DNA of 64,000 nt. Origin: Methylobacterium sp. E-005. GTDB lineage: Bacteria > Pseudomonadota > Alphaproteobacteria > Rhizobiales > Beijerinckiaceae. The position numbers and the translations under genes are program-made. The notes beneath the pieces are model-generated. The model searched no databases. It worked only from the letters and a program-made list of their open reading frames with translations, and was not told the DNA's origin. Positions 63,451-64,000 of this stretch are shown here, in pieces. How positions within the stretch are numbered: position 1 is the stretch's first letter; each line of letters begins with the position of its first letter. The stretch spans positions 1 through 64,000 of the forward strand of contig NZ_JAKSYG010000219.1 in NCBI RefSeq assembly GCF_022829725.1. Direction: 5' to 3'.

Positions 63451-64000
63451 GGCGTGCCGGAATGCGGGAGGGCTGGCGGCCGCGAATCACGGGGAGACAG
63501 TCAGAGGCGGTCCGACTCCGAGGCGCAAGGGTGATCCGTCGCGGCCCTTGCTGACAAGCGCGGTCGACGAATATGACAGATATGAAATTTTTTGATCTTT
63601 TTAATACAAATGTATATTTCTGAGATCTTGGTCGCAGATTTATACTTTGAGGAAATCTGTCATATTCAGAACATAAAATACAAATGTCGTCATAATCAGC
63701 CATTGGTTGTAAATCTTGACTGGATTGCGCGGTGCGGGCTACAGGTGGATCAGTATCGCGTCTGCGACAAGCAGATCTTTTGGGATGCCGGTTACGGGTC
63801 CCGAAGAAATCAGAGGCGCGCCGGGATCCGTCTTTTTCCGGTCTCGATCCGGATGCTTATGTCCCACGCTTCCGACTGGAGGGTCGTCCGGCGGCCTCAG
63901 ATGTTCACAGCCCCATCGTCATGAAACCCGGACTACGATCATTCAGGCTGGATCGCGCATGCGCGAGTCGCGGGTCGAGGACCCCGGTCCGGGACGCGGA
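63451..64000. other. AT-rich terminal stretch with inverted and direct repeats; no confident gene
   Basis: The part 63570-63720 is very AT-rich for this genome. ATATGACAGAT (63571-63581) and ATCTGTCATAT (63655-63665) form a perfect 11-bp inverted repeat, and ATACAAATGT is repeated at 63604 and 63678. Open frames here, such as 63592-63924, look random in composition. It could be a regulatory region of a gene beyond the window or part of a foreign fragment. Confidence 0.45.

Noticed and set aside
63592..63924. 110-codon plus-strand frame at the window end
   Set aside because: Crosses an abrupt change of composition, has no ribosome site and no recognisable domain.

Overview
This is a contiguous stretch of a high-GC alphaproteobacterial chromosome. 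The gene content (lanmodulin-type EF-hand protein, MEKHLA-domain protein, HisZ-dependent histidine operon, hemE next to a pyruvate phosphate dikinase regulator, ispH-thrB-rnhA) and the dense GC-rich palindromic repeats point to Methylobacterium or a close relative in Methylobacteriaceae. This is inference from content; no 16S or marker search was possible.

Layout. 0-2.2 kb: 5' part of ftsK, cut by the window edge. 2.4-3.5 kb: mtnA. 4.0-9.7 kb: a leftward acyl-modification cluster (WcbI-like transferase, FkbH-like enzyme, acyl carrier protein, MaoC-SDR fusion) with a tandem MaoC dehydratase upstream. 9.8-13.4 kb: ychF, a VapBC pair, pth, a serine hydrolase. 14-18 kb: a FUSC exporter and rho. 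18.2-26.6 kb: a DUF3429 protein, hisS, a secreted histidine phosphatase, a chemoreceptor gene broken by an amber codon, then hisZ-hisG. 27-30 kb: hemJ-hemE, a 461-bp intergenic region with the hallmarks of an alphaproteobacterial oriC, and ppsR. 30-31.8 kb: crcB under a fluoride riboswitch, a hypothetical gene and a variant lanmodulin. 31.9-39 kb: a leftward MoxR-DUF58-DUF4381-vWA-vWA-TPR-BatD operon ending beside the lanmodulin gene. 39-43 kb: mgtC, a decayed ISL3-type transposase and an AT-rich two-gene glycan island. 43.5-51 kb: SDR, NlpC/P60, ispH-thrB-rnhA, a decayed ParE toxin with its antitoxin, zwf. 51-56.2 kb: an RND pump and its outer-membrane channel, carrying a parS site. 56.2-57 kb: a DUF559 nuclease-like gene between two large palindromes. 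57-63 kb: a complete dipeptide/oligopeptide ABC importer, then a MEKHLA protein.

The most informative signals are non-coding or fall between genes. The hemE-ppsR gap holds a perfect CtrA-type site, DnaA-like boxes and eight GANTC sites, and a near-perfect parS lies about 24 kb away, so the window probably spans the chromosome origin. At least three families of long palindromic repeats recur (A four copies, B five, C three plus one degenerate). Copies of A and C enter reading frames, supply start or stop codons, or flank a DUF559 gene, a layout that resembles a repeat-plus-nuclease mobile unit. A lanmodulin with a non-canonical EF-hand pattern sits directly downstream of a MoxR/vWA operon of the kind used in methanol dehydrogenase maturation, an association worth testing.
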